From Pseudomonas guariconensis (GTDB lineage: Bacteria; Pseudomonadota; Gammaproteobacteria; Pseudomonadales; Pseudomonadaceae), in contig NZ_JAMYBK010000032.1 in the NCBI RefSeq assembly GCF_024127895.1, positions 1-49,547 of the forward strand: DNA of 49,547 nt, read 5' to 3'. This document shows, piece by piece, positions 17,299 to 25,907 of the stretch. The number at the start of each line of letters is the position of its first letter. Positions within the stretch are counted from its first letter, which is position 1. The notes under the pieces were generated by a model, which was not told the origin of the DNA, did not search any database, and worked only from the letters and a program-made list of their open reading frames with translations. Both the position numbers and the translations under genes were made by a program.

Positions 17299-19218
17299 AT
17301 GAACAGCTGGTTTGCCAACATCAGCGTCAACCTTAAACTCGGGCTGGGCTTCGGCCTGGTCCTGCTGCTGACCGGCCTGCTGGCCCTGACCGGCTGGACC
17401 AGCCTGGGCAGCCTGATCGACCGCAGCAACTGGATGAGCGACATCACCCAGCTCAACAGCGACCTGACCAACCTGCGCGTCGCGCGCCTGCAATACATGC
17501 TGACCAACGGCGACGACACCTCGGCCGCCAACGTGCTGGACAAGCTCGACACCTTCGGCGCCCAGCAGCAACACCTGGTCAACACCTTCAAGAGCCCGGA
17601 AAACCTCAAGCTGCTGCGCGAGCAGGGCCAGACCATCAGTGAGTACCGGGTCTCGCTGGACAAGATGCGCAAAGGCTACAAGGCCACCCTCGCCGCCCGT
17701 GAGGCCATGGACCAGACCGCCAGCCAGGCCCACGATGCGATCGAGACGATCGGCCGCGACGTGCTGGCAAGCCCGCAGGACGATGCCGCCCGCCTGGCGC
17801 AGTACCTGGTGGTCAGCAAGGTCGAGCAACAGTTGGCCCAGGTGCGCCTGGACGTGCGCAACTACATCACCGACCTTTCCCCCGATGCCGAACAGGCCGC
17901 CCTGCGCCAGCTCGATGCCGCACTGGCGCAAATCGACGGCCTCAAGCGCCAATTGCCGAGCAAGACCGCGCCTATCCAGCAGTTCGAGCGTGCCATGCTG
18001 GCCTATCGCGATGCCGTGCGTCAGTTCCGCGACGCCACCGCCGAGATTGGCGTGGCCCGCGCGGAAATGACCGTACAGGGTGCCGATATCGTCAAGCGCA
18101 GCGATGCGCTGTACAAGATCCAGCTCGAGCGCCGCGACAACGAAAGCGCCCAGGCGCGCAGCCTGCAGACCATCGCTACCCTGCTGGCACTGCTGGTGGG
18201 CGTGCTGGCGGCCTTCCTCATCACCCGACAGATCACCCGCCCGCTGCGCGAGACCCTGGATGTGGTGGAAAAGATCGCCAGCGGCGACCTCACCCAGGAC
18301 CTGCGCGTCACCCGTCGCGACGAACTGGGCGTGCTGCAGCAGGGCATCGCCCGCATGGGCGTGACCCTGCGCGAGCTGATCACCGGTATTCGCGACGGCG
18401 TCACGCAGATCGCCAGTGCCGCCGAGGAACTGTCGGCGGTGACCGAGCAGACCAGCGCCGGCGCCAACAGCCAGAAGGTCGAGACCGACCAGGTCGCCAC
18501 GGCGATGCACGAGATGGCCGCGACCGTCCAGGAAGTGGCGCGCAATGCCGAGCAGGCCTCCCATGCCGCCACCGGCGCCGATGAGGAAGCCCGTGCCGGC
18601 GATCGCGTGGTGGGCGAGGCGGTCAGCCAGATCGAGCGCCTGGCCGCCGAGGTGCATCGCTCCACCGAGGCCATGAGCCTGCTGCAGCAGGAAAGCCAGA
18701 AGATCGGCAGCGTCATGGACGTGATCAAGTCGGTGGCCGAGCAGACCAACCTGCTGGCGCTCAACGCCGCCATCGAGGCGGCACGCGCCGGTGAGGCCGG
18801 TCGTGGCTTCGCGGTGGTGGCCGACGAGGTACGCGGGCTGGCCCAGCGTACCCAGCAGTCCACCGAGGAGATCGAGGAGCTGGTGGCCAGCCTGCAGAAC
18901 GGTACCCAGCAGGTGGCCGACGTCATGCTCGGCAGCCGCTCCCTGACCGACAGCAGCGTGGAGCTTGCGCGCAAGGCCGGGCTGTCGCTGGAGAACATCA
19001 CCCGCACGGTGTCGAACATCCAGTCGATGAACCAGCAGATCGCTGCCGCTGCCGAACAGCAGAGCGCCGTGGCCGAGGAAATCAGCCGCAGCATCCTGAA
19101 TGTACGGGATGTGTCGGAACAGACCGCCACGGCGAGCGACGAGACGGCGGCCTCCAGCGTCGAACTGGCGCGGCTGGGTGGGCACCTGCAAACGCTGGTC
19201 AGCCAGTTCCGCGTTTGA
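17299..19218 (+). CDS. mcpS: Methyl-accepting chemotaxis protein with HBM sensor domain (McpS)
   Basis: A 639-residue chemoreceptor. TM1 is at about 10-32, followed by a long all-helical periplasmic domain of about 250 residues (helical bimodular, HBM), TM2 at about 289-306, a HAMP linker, and the signalling hairpin with the invariant tip EQTNLLALNAAIEAARAGE. R60, R63 and R183 match, as I recall them, ligand-contacting arginines in the McpS structure from P. putida KT2440, a receptor for malate, succinate and other TCA intermediates. The gene sits at the same locus, just before ggt. There is no C-terminal CheR-tethering pentapeptide. GGGAGAG precedes the ATG. Confidence 0.9.
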   Translation: MNSWFANISVNLKLGLGFGLVLLLTGLLALTGWTSLGSLIDRSNWMSDITQLNSDLTNLRVARLQYMLTNGDDTSAANVLDKLDTFGAQQQHLVNTFKSPENLKLLREQGQTISEYRVSLDKMRKGYKATLAAREAMDQTASQAHDAIETIGRDVLASPQDDAARLAQYLVVSKVEQQLAQVRLDVRNYITDLSPDAEQAALRQLDAALAQIDGLKRQLPSKTAPIQQFERAMLAYRDAVRQFRDATAEIGVARAEMTVQGADIVKRSDALYKIQLERRDNESAQARSLQTIATLLALLVGVLAAFLITRQITRPLRETLDVVEKIASGDLTQDLRVTRRDELGVLQQGIARMGVTLRELITGIRDGVTQIASAAEELSAVTEQTSAGANSQKVETDQVATAMHEMAATVQEVARNAEQASHAATGADEEARAGDRVVGEAVSQIERLAAEVHRSTEAMSLLQQESQKIGSVMDVIKSVAEQTNLLALNAAIEAARAGEAGRGFAVVADEVRGLAQRTQQSTEEIEELVASLQNGTQQVADVMLGSRSLTDSSVELARKAGLSLENITRTVSNIQSMNQQIAAAAEQQSAVAEEISRSILNVRDVSEQTATASDETAASSVELARLGGHLQTLVSQFRV

Positions 19219-19231
19219 CCGACAGGACCAG

Positions 19232-19328
19232 GGGCTGCTTCGCAGCCCATCGCCGGCAAGCCCTGCCCGCATAGAGCCTGGTGTAATTTATTGATTTAGT
19301 AGGGTTCCTGTGGGAGCTTGCTCGCGAA
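19232..19328. repeat. Hairpin plus degenerate REP pair downstream of mcpS
   Basis: GGGCTGCTTCGCAGCCC at 19232-19248 forms a terminator-like stem. It leads directly into ATCGCCGGCAAGC at 19249, with an inverted, decayed partner (CCTGTGGGAGCTTGCTCGCGAA) at 19307-19328. The rest of the gap to 19494 shows no gene. Confidence 0.55.
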
Positions 19329-19494
19329 TTAAGGGCGCAGCCCTTGTCATACACCTGGGGTGTCAGGGCCGGCCTATTCGCGGCGGTTCGGCGCCCCGAC
19401 AAGCCCGCTACAGGGCCCTGCGTCAACCGCATGTCTCTGCGCGACAGCGCACCCGATGGCCCCAAGAGCATGCGACTGGCATGACACCCGCCCA

Positions 19495-20040
19495 TCAGAA
19501 TAGTTGGAACAAACTACTGAAAAATTCCCGGCAAAAATTCGTCGATCCAGAAAGCGTATGGCAGTCTTGCCATATGACTCCGCCCCAAATCGCAAAGGAG
19601 ATAGAAACCAGAGAGCCGAACATACCTAAGTAGGCGCGTAACAATCCGCTACCATCTGTATCTCCGCTTTTATCATCGGTGAAAATTCTGTAGTGAACTT
19701 GCCCCTTGATCGCAACCCATGCAATAGCAGCCTGCACAACCCCTGAGGTTCCCAGCAGCCCGATTGCCAATGTGAAAAAAAATCTCTCGACAATTCCGGT
19801 TAGCACACCCGTAAAAATAAAATCGGACAGCCCCTCTTTGTTATTTTCCCCGTGCACGTCTGATCCAGCACTTTCCCTGACAGCCCTTCCCTTCTTCTGG
19901 GCAACAATTAACTCCTTCACATACCACATCATCAGAAAAGCTATTTGCGTACCAATCGCTCCCAAGACCCCCGAAACGACTACTAAACCCAGAAACCATG
20001 AAGAATCACATATCAAAACGCTTTCTATATTGTTATCCAT
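19495..20040 (-). CDS. Hypothetical small integral membrane protein (orphan, AT-richer)
   Basis: I do not recognise this 181-residue protein. It starts MDNNIESVLICDSS. Hydrophobic segments lie at about 15-38, 75-105 (possibly two) and 145-165, with a polar loop of about 25 residues after the first and an acidic stretch (DDKSGDTDGSG) between the later ones. I prefer ATG 20040, since it gives a short N-terminus before helix 1; an ATG 33 nt upstream is possible. Base composition differs from its surroundings: three 60-base lines I counted gave 47-52% GC, against clearly above 60% in the flanking genes. It stands alone between mcpS and ggt, which suggests a recent acquisition. No function is proposed. 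Confidence 0.65.
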   Translation of the reverse strand: MDNNIESVLICDSSWFLGLVVVSGVLGAIGTQIAFLMMWYVKELIVAQKKGRAVRESAGSDVHGENNKEGLSDFIFTGVLTGIVERFFFTLAIGLLGTSGVVQAAIAWVAIKGQVHYRIFTDDKSGDTDGSGLLRAYLGMFGSLVSISFAIWGGVIWQDCHTLSGSTNFCREFFSSLFQLF

Positions 20041-20284
20041 GATGTCCACTTCTCTCAGGCAGCCAAACGCCAACGTTTTGCGCGTCCTAGCCCCAACAGA
20101 AGGACTCCCATAAAACCCATCACACGGTGGCTATCAATAAAAGAAATAGCCTAGAAACAATCAATGTGCCATCAGTCATCCATGCCGGCGATCTGACATT
20201 CACAACGCTTGCCAACCTACGCTGAGCGGAACGGCTAGCTAAGAGGCGGACCACTCAACCCACCATCCCAAGTCCAGCCAACGC

Positions 20285-21952
20285 TTATTCGACAACCTTC
20301 CCCACACCCCGCCCACGTGGATCGGACGCCGTCTCCAGCTTGTCCCCCGTCACCCGGATCGCCTGGATATCGCCCATTTCCCAGCCCTGGTCCTCCAGCA
20401 CATAGCCCATCGCCTTCAGCTCCTCGGCCACCGGCCCGGTCAGCGGCGCGTAGCTGTCGAAGTAGATCGTGTCCTTGGGCAGCAGTTGGTGATGCACGCG
20501 CTGCGCCGCCACGGCCTTCTCCAACGGCATGCCGTAGTCATACAGGTTGTTCATCACCTGGAAGATCGAGGTGAAGATCCGCGAACCACCCGGCGTGCCG
20601 ATCACCAGCGTCACCTTGCCGTCACGGGTGACCAGGCTCGGGCTCATGGACGACAGCATGCGTTTGCCCGGCGCGATGGCATTGGCGTCACCGCCGACTA
20701 CACCGAAGGCATTGGCCACGCCAGGCTTGGCGCTGAAATCGTCCATCTCGTCGTTGAGCAAAAAGCCCGCGCCCTTGACCACCACACCGCTGCCGTAGTC
20801 GAGGTTGAGGGTATAGGTGTTGCTCACCGCGTTGCCCTGCTTGTCGACGATGGAGAAGTGGGTGGTCTGGTGCGACTCCAGGCCCGGGCGCACCTTGTCG
20901 GTCTCGGAGATCGCATCGGGGTTGACCTGTTCAGCGCGCTTGGCCAGGTAGTCCTTGTCGATCAACCGGGCGACCGGCACCTGGGTGAAGGCCGGGTCGC
21001 CCAGGTAGTCGGCGCGGTCGGCGAACACGCGCTTCTCGATCTCCGCCAATAGGTGGATGTAGCGCGCCGAGTTGTGCGCCACGCCCTTGAAGTCCGCCGC
21101 CCGCACTTCCTTGATGCCCAGCAGCTGGGCCAGTGCAACACCGCCGGAGCTGGGCGGCGGTGCGGTATAGACCACGTTGCCGCGCCAATCGAGGGCCATC
21201 GGCTGGCGCCACACGGCCTTGTAGTCCTTGAGGTCGTCCTTGGTGATCAGGCCCTTGTCGGCCTGCATCTGCGCCACCAGCAGGTCGGCGGTCCGGCCCT
21301 GGTAGAACTCGCTGACGCCCTTGTCGGCGATGCGCTCGAGGGTCTGCGCCAGCTCCGGCTGCTTGAACAGCTCGCCGACCTTCATGCTGGCGAAGTAGTC
21401 GTTGAAGTTGGTGGCCTCCTTGAACAGGCCCTGGGCGTCGTCGCGGTACTGGTACTGTTTTTCGGCGACCTTGAAGCCGTTTTTGGCATAGCCGATGGCC
21501 GGGGTCAGCAGCTCGCTCCAAGGCAGCTTGCCGAACTTCTGATGGGCCTCCCACAGCCCCATCACCGTACCCGGCACGCCGGCGGCACGGGCGCCGACCA
21601 GGCTCAGGTTCTCGATGACCTCGCCCTTGTCGTCCAGGTACATGTCGCGGCTGGCGGCCTTGGGAGCCACCTCGCGGTAGTCGAGGAAATACGGCTTGCC
21701 GTCGACGAACAGGGTCATGAAGCCACCGCCACCGATGTTGCCGGCCTCGGGGTAGGTCACCGCCAGGGTGAAGGCCGTGGCCACTGCGGCATCCACCGCG
21801 TTGCCGCCCTTCTTCAGAATATCGGCGGCGACCTGTGCGCCATATTCATCGGGGGCGGCCACGGCACCGCCTTCGAGGGTCACGGCAAATGCCGAGGAAC
21901 AGCTGAGGATCGCGGCCCCGAAGGCCAGGGACCGGAACATGACGATACGCAT
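20285..21952 (-). CDS. ggt: Gamma-glutamyltranspeptidase (glutathione hydrolase), periplasmic
   Basis: A 555-residue precursor that cleaves or transfers the gamma-glutamyl group of glutathione. It starts with a Sec signal (MRIVMFRSLAFGAAILSCSSAFA). The precursor is expected to cut itself before T363 in QTTHFSIVD, which becomes the nucleophile of the small subunit. The oxyanion region GGGGFM near residue 80, and the GSGV and SSMSPS segments, also fit. I chose ATG 21952 over an upstream ATG because AAGGAAAG lies just before it and the signal peptide then begins properly. AAGAACAA, an AANAANAA motif for Hfq/Crc, lies upstream at 21970-21977. It is monocistronic. Confidence 0.95.
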   Translation of the reverse strand: MRIVMFRSLAFGAAILSCSSAFAVTLEGGAVAAPDEYGAQVAADILKKGGNAVDAAVATAFTLAVTYPEAGNIGGGGFMTLFVDGKPYFLDYREVAPKAASRDMYLDDKGEVIENLSLVGARAAGVPGTVMGLWEAHQKFGKLPWSELLTPAIGYAKNGFKVAEKQYQYRDDAQGLFKEATNFNDYFASMKVGELFKQPELAQTLERIADKGVSEFYQGRTADLLVAQMQADKGLITKDDLKDYKAVWRQPMALDWRGNVVYTAPPPSSGGVALAQLLGIKEVRAADFKGVAHNSARYIHLLAEIEKRVFADRADYLGDPAFTQVPVARLIDKDYLAKRAEQVNPDAISETDKVRPGLESHQTTHFSIVDKQGNAVSNTYTLNLDYGSGVVVKGAGFLLNDEMDDFSAKPGVANAFGVVGGDANAIAPGKRMLSSMSPSLVTRDGKVTLVIGTPGGSRIFTSIFQVMNNLYDYGMPLEKAVAAQRVHHQLLPKDTIYFDSYAPLTGPVAEELKAMGYVLEDQGWEMGDIQAIRVTGDKLETASDPRGRGVGKVVE

Positions 21953-21969
21953 GCGCACTTTCCTTGGTG

Positions 21970-21977
21970 TTGTTCTT
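21970..21977 (-). promoter_or_regulatory. Candidate Hfq/Crc motif before ggt
   Basis: Read on the minus strand, AAGAACAA fits AANAANAA and lies just upstream of the AAGGAAAG ribosome site. Binding there would block ribosome access. It is a short motif that could be chance. Confidence 0.3.
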
Positions 21978-22048
21978 GTCGAACAGTCATTAAGGCCCAA
22001 GCCTCTGGACTACGCAAACACCCAGGGAATTTCCACCGTCGATGAACG

Positions 22049-22954
22049 TCAGGGCAGCGAGCAGGCGTACATCGCCAGCTTTTGCTGGATGAAGTCGAGG
22101 AAGCACTGGATGCGCAGGGCCAACTGGGTATTGCGGTAGTACACCGCGTGAATCGGTTGGCGATAGCCATTGTTGAACTCGCCTAGCACGACCTGCAGGC
22201 GACCGCTGCGGATGTCCTCGTGGGTCATGAAGTGCGACAGGCTGACGATGCCCTCGCCAGCCAGGGCCAACTGACGCAAGGTCTCGCCGCTGGAGGCGAC
22301 CAGGCTGGGGCGGATGCTCCAGCGATCGCCCTCGGCATGACGCAATGGCCACTGGTTGAGGGTTTCCAACTGGCTGAAGCCGAGCAGGCAATGCTCGTCG
22401 AGGTCCTCCACCCGCTGTGGGGTGCCATGGCGGGCCAGGTACTCGGGGCTGGCCAGTACCTGCACCGGGCTGCAGCCCAGGGAGCGGGCGTGCAGGCTGG
22501 AGTCGGCCAGCTCGCCGATGCGGATGGCCACGTCGGTGCTCTGCTCCAGCAAGTCGATGATCAGGTCGTCGGTGTTCAGTTCCAGTTCGATCCCTGGGTA
22601 CTGGCGGCGGAACTCGCCGATCCAGGGCAGGATGGCATGCAGCATGAACGGCGCGGCGGCATTGATGCGCAGGCGCCCGGAGGGGGTCTGGCGGTGCATC
22701 GACAGACGTTCTTCCATCTCGTCCATCTGCTCGAGGATCAGCCGCGCGCGTTCGAGGAAGAAGCGACCTTCCTCGGTCAGGTCCATGCGCCGGGTGGTGC
22801 GATTGACCAGCGTGGTGCCGAGCTTGGTTTCCAGCCGCGACAGGGTGCGGCTGACCGCCGAGGGGGTCTGGCCGATCTGCTCGGCGGCGGCGGAGATCGA
22901 GCCGCAGTCGATCACGGCGACGAATACCTGGAGCTCTTCGGATCGGGTTTTCAC
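22049..22954 (-). CDS. LysR-family regulator, downstream of the mdaB-like gene
   Basis: A 301-residue LysR-type regulator with an N-terminal winged helix (ELQVFVAVIDCGSISAAAEQIGQTPSAVSRTLSRLE) and a periplasmic-binding-like effector domain from about residue 90. In the CrgA/DsdC-like subgroup such proteins often control a neighbouring oxidoreductase. It runs the same way as the mdaB-like gene 87 bp upstream, with a terminator-like hairpin (23015-23033) between them, and the divergent monooxygenase gene lies beyond. The inverted repeat at 23740 in the mdaB/ygiN divergent gap is a possible target. The ligand is unknown. Confidence 0.88.
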   Translation of the reverse strand: MKTRSEELQVFVAVIDCGSISAAAEQIGQTPSAVSRTLSRLETKLGTTLVNRTTRRMDLTEEGRFFLERARLILEQMDEMEERLSMHRQTPSGRLRINAAAPFMLHAILPWIGEFRRQYPGIELELNTDDLIIDLLEQSTDVAIRIGELADSSLHARSLGCSPVQVLASPEYLARHGTPQRVEDLDEHCLLGFSQLETLNQWPLRHAEGDRWSIRPSLVASSGETLRQLALAGEGIVSLSHFMTHEDIRSGRLQVVLGEFNNGYRQPIHAVYYRNTQLALRIQCFLDFIQQKLAMYACSLP

Positions 22955-23014
22955 GTATCAGACCTGTGCTGAAGCATGCCGTGATTGATAGCCGGTGATG
23001 GGGGTTCCTGCAAG

Positions 23015-23033
23015 GGGGCCGCTTCGCAGCCCC
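23015..23033. terminator. GGGGCC/AGCCCC hairpin between mdaB-like and LysR genes
   Basis: GGGGCCGCTTCGCAGCCCC is a one-mismatch copy of the hairpin found after rlmG. It lies 9 bp beyond the mdaB-like stop codon, with no T-run. Confidence 0.4.
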
Positions 23034-23041
23034 AGGCCCCA

Positions 23042-23632
23042 TCACTGGGCCTTGCCGAACACCTTGTCCAGGTGCGCCTCATAGGCCGCCACGGTCGCCG
23101 GCACATCCGGCCGCTTCATCACATCCACCGCCAGGAAGGTCGGCAGCCCACTCATGCCCAGGAACTGGTTGGCCTTGTGGAACGGGAAGTACACCGCATC
23201 CACCCCCTTGCCCTCGAAGAAGTCGGCTGGGTCATCGAAGGCCTGTTGCGGTGCGTTCCAGGTGGCCGAGATCATGTACTGCTTGCCCTGGACCAGCCCA
23301 CCGCTGCCGTACTTCTGCGAAGCATCGGAGCGGGTGCGGCCGTCGTTGGCGTACAGGCTGCCGTGGCCGGCGGTGAAGACTTCGTCGATGTACTGCTTGA
23401 CGGTCCAGGGCGCGCCCATCCACCAGCCGGGCATCTGGTAGATCACCACATCGGCCCAAAGGTACTTTTCCACCTCTTCCCGGATGTCGTAGCCGCCGTC
23501 GATATAGGTCTGCTTCACGTCGAAACCGGCGCGGTCCAGGTGGGCCAGGGCGACATCGTGCAGGGTCTCGTTCAGGCGACCGTCGGAGTGAGCGAAGCGT
23601 TTGCCGCCGTTGAGCAGGAGGATCTTTTTCAT
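23042..23632 (-). CDS. mdaB: NAD(P)H:quinone oxidoreductase, MdaB-like flavoprotein
   Basis: A 196-residue flavodoxin-fold protein. The start MKKILLLNGGKRFAHSDGRLN is the FAD-phosphate loop typical of MdaB, and the segment MPGWWMGAPWTVKQYIDEVF is a signature of this NQO1-like group. These cytoplasmic enzymes reduce quinones by two electrons and so avoid semiquinone radicals. The gene is divergent from a YgiN-like quinol monooxygenase (23827). In E. coli mdaB and ygiN are adjacent, so the link is kept here although the orientation differs. A LysR regulator follows. The symbol is by similarity of family and context. Confidence 0.87.
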   Translation of the reverse strand: MKKILLLNGGKRFAHSDGRLNETLHDVALAHLDRAGFDVKQTYIDGGYDIREEVEKYLWADVVIYQMPGWWMGAPWTVKQYIDEVFTAGHGSLYANDGRTRSDASQKYGSGGLVQGKQYMISATWNAPQQAFDDPADFFEGKGVDAVYFPFHKANQFLGMSGLPTFLAVDVMKRPDVPATVAAYEAHLDKVFGKAQ

Positions 23633-23739
23633 GGGGGCCTCGTAAGGTGGTGTCGATCCGAGGCCAGTGAGCCGCCGATCGAGTCAAGTTGGATGGCGGT
23701 AGAGTAGGTATCCAGCGGAGGAGGAAAAAGAGACCCCAA

Positions 23740-23756
23740 CGCAAAATACATTTGCG
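23740..23756. promoter_or_regulatory. Inverted repeat in the mdaB/ygiN divergent promoter region
   Basis: CGCAAA and TTTGCG flank ATACA. The 17-bp dyad lies 108 bp before mdaB and 71 bp before the monooxygenase gene, in the spacing of LysR-type sites. It is a candidate operator for the LysR gene at 22049. Confidence 0.4.
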
Positions 23757-23826
23757 CTCAAATCATGAATGACAACCATATTGTTGCCTTAGACTCTGAC
23801 ACCTCCCCATTCCCAAGGCCCTCTCC

Positions 23827-24141
23827 ATGACCGAGCAATACGCCTTCATCCTCCAAGCCAAGACCCGCCCGGAAAAGGCCGAAGCCTTCGAACGACTGTT
23901 CCGTGCCTACGTCGAGCCCAGCCGCCAGGAGCCGGGTTGCATCGAGTACCACATGCTGCGCGACAAGGAAGACCCGAGCCTGTTCGTGTTCTACGAGGTG
24001 TGGGCCAGCAAGGCCGACCTGGACGTGCATTCGGCCCTGCCGCATATGCGCGAGTTCTTCGAACGGCGCATGGACTACCTGGAGCGCGACTTCGATATCC
24101 AGCTGATCGAAATGCTCAGCCCGTCCTCCGCTACCCGTTGA
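23827..24141 (+). CDS. Antibiotic-biosynthesis-monooxygenase (ABM) fold protein, YgiN-like
   Basis: A 104-residue ferredoxin-like ABM-domain protein: a small cofactor-free monooxygenase that normally acts as a dimer. Visible marks are EPGCIEYHMLRDKEDPSLFVFYEVWASKADLDVHSALPHMREF, with the conserved E(x)nW and H-x-x-x-x-H pattern of the family. E. coli YgiN acts on menadiol and is encoded beside mdaB; here the mdaB-like gene is divergent. I infer a joint quinone/quinol redox role. Its 3' end overlaps the convergent TSUP gene by 11 bp. Confidence 0.85.
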   Translation: MTEQYAFILQAKTRPEKAEAFERLFRAYVEPSRQEPGCIEYHMLRDKEDPSLFVFYEVWASKADLDVHSALPHMREFFERRMDYLERDFDIQLIEMLSPSSATR

Positions 24142-24895
24142 CCAGCAGGTGCCCCCCCAGCAGCGCCAGGCCGATGAAGAAGCAGCGCCTGAACAGCGGG
24201 GCACTGATGCGCTGGCGCAGCCACTGGCCGCCGAGCATCCCCAGCAGGGCGGGTACCAGCACCAGCAGTGATGCGCCCAGTGCCTGGCCACCCAGCGCAT
24301 CCTGCCCTGCCAGGCCCAAGGCCAGGGCGAAGGTGGAAACCGTGAACGCCAGGCCCAGGGCCTGGACCATCTCGTCGCGCGACAACCCCAGGCTCTGCAG
24401 GTAGGGCACCGCCGGCATCACGAACACGCCCGTCGCCGCCGTCACGACACCCGTCGCCAGGCCACACAACGGGCCCAACCACCACTCCCGCCGCGGCACC
24501 ACCGACACTGTCGGCCCCACCAGCCCGTACAAGGCATACACCAGCAGCGCCCCACCCAGTGCATGCGCCGCCCAGGGGCCGCTGTCGATGCCCAGCCAGG
24601 CGCTGCCGAGCAAGGTACCGACGAAGATCATCGACAACATGCCGGCCAATCGGCGCAGCAGCACGCGCAGGTGCCCGCCGGCAGCCAGTTGCCAGAGGTT
24701 GGTCACGGTGGAGGGCACGATCAGCAAGGCAGCAGCCTGCGCCGGCGCCATAGCCAGGCCCAGCATGCCCATGGCGATGGTCGGCAGCCCGAGGCCGATC
24801 ACGCCCTTGACCGCGCCGGCCAGGAAGAAGGTCAGGAGCACCAGCAGCGACAGTGCCAGGCCCATGTTCTGGTAGAACTCGAGGACAGTATTCAT
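24131..24895 (-). CDS. TSUP-family (TauE/SafE) membrane transporter
   Basis: A 254-residue inner-membrane protein with about eight helices arranged as two repeats. The first begins FLAGAVKGVIGLGLPTIAMGML and the second GLATGVVTAATGVFVMPAVPYLQ, matching the paired glycine-rich motifs of TauE/SafE proteins. Family members export sulfite, sulfoacetate or other small organic acids. It is divergent from the LysR gene at 24973 with only 77 bp between them, so that regulator probably controls it. The substrate cannot be assigned. Confidence 0.87.
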   Translation of the reverse strand: MNTVLEFYQNMGLALSLLVLLTFFLAGAVKGVIGLGLPTIAMGMLGLAMAPAQAAALLIVPSTVTNLWQLAAGGHLRVLLRRLAGMLSMIFVGTLLGSAWLGIDSGPWAAHALGGALLVYALYGLVGPTVSVVPRREWWLGPLCGLATGVVTAATGVFVMPAVPYLQSLGLSRDEMVQALGLAFTVSTFALALGLAGQDALGGQALGASLLVLVPALLGMLGGQWLRQRISAPLFRRCFFIGLALLGGHLLVNG

Positions 24896-24972
24896 GGACC
24901 CATGGTGCCCGGCCCGGGGGCTTGGGAAAATCTGCCATATACTCAGCCAGACTCTTGCCAGGACAGAGGCTG

Positions 24973-25857
24973 ATGCATTTCGACCTGACCGACCTCACGC
25001 TGTTCCAGCACACCCTGGAATGCGGCAACATCACCGCCGGCGCCCGCCGCAGCCACCTGTCGCTGCCCGCCGCCAGCGCCCGTATCCGCGCCATGGAGGC
25101 GTCCCTCGGCATTCCCCTGCTCGAGCGCAATCGCCGTGGCGTGCAGCCTACCCCAGCCGGCCAGGCCCTGTTGCAGCATGCCCGGCTGATCGGCCAACAG
25201 GTCGAGCGCCTGCAATACGACCTGGCCCAGTACGCCCAAGGCCAACAGGGCCAGGTGCGCTTGTTGTGCAATACCGCCGCGCTGACCGAATACCTGCCGG
25301 AACTGCTGGCCGCGTACCTCGTCGAGCACCCTGGGGTCAGCGTGGATGTGCAGGAGTTGCCGAGCCTGCGCATCGTACAGTCGATCAGCCAAGGCATGGC
25401 CGACCTGGGGATCATCTCCACCGCTGCGCCCAACGAGCATTTGCAGACCCGGCCGTTTCGCGCCGATCCGCTCGTGCTGGTGATGCCCCTCGGCCATCCC
25501 TTGGCCAAACACGACGCACCCACCTTCGTCGACAGCCTCGCCCATGGCCACGTCGGCCTGGGTGCCAACAGTGCCCTGGCCCTGTACCTGGAGGAACAAG
25601 CCCTGCGCGAAGGGCGGCGCATGCAGGTACGGGTGCGGGCCGAGGGGTTCGATGGTGTGCTGCGCATGGTCGCCGGAGGGGCTGGGATCGGCGTGGTGCC
25701 ATTGGCTGCCGTGCACCGCTGGGAAGGGATACTACCCTTGTGCTGGACGGCCTTGACCGAAGACTGGGCCAATCGCCAGTTGTTGCTGTGTGCCCGGGAC
25801 TTCGAGGCATTGCCAGGCTATGCGGCGGCGTTGGCAAGGCGACTGGAGACAGAGTGA
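24973..25857 (+). CDS. LysR-family regulator divergent from the TSUP transporter
   Basis: A 294-residue LysR-type regulator: N-terminal winged helix (LTLFQHTLECGNITAGARRSHLSLPAASARIRAME) and a substrate-binding-like domain. I chose ATG 24973, after ACAGAGG, because it gives the family N-terminus; the frame is open further upstream without LysR character. Divergence from the transporter is the classical layout for LysR autoregulation and target control. The 77-bp gap shows no perfect palindrome. The effector is unknown. Confidence 0.87.
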   Translation: MHFDLTDLTLFQHTLECGNITAGARRSHLSLPAASARIRAMEASLGIPLLERNRRGVQPTPAGQALLQHARLIGQQVERLQYDLAQYAQGQQGQVRLLCNTAALTEYLPELLAAYLVEHPGVSVDVQELPSLRIVQSISQGMADLGIISTAAPNEHLQTRPFRADPLVLVMPLGHPLAKHDAPTFVDSLAHGHVGLGANSALALYLEEQALREGRRMQVRVRAEGFDGVLRMVAGGAGIGVVPLAAVHRWEGILPLCWTALTEDWANRQLLLCARDFEALPGYAAALARRLETE

Positions 25858-25907
25858 GACTCGTCTCAGCCGGTCCCGCTGCAACCGCGAGCACGTTGCT
25901 AACCACA

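Noticed and set aside
19100..19218. CheR-tethering pentapeptide at the McpS C-terminus
   Set aside because: The protein ends in QFRV; no NWETF-like sequence exists.
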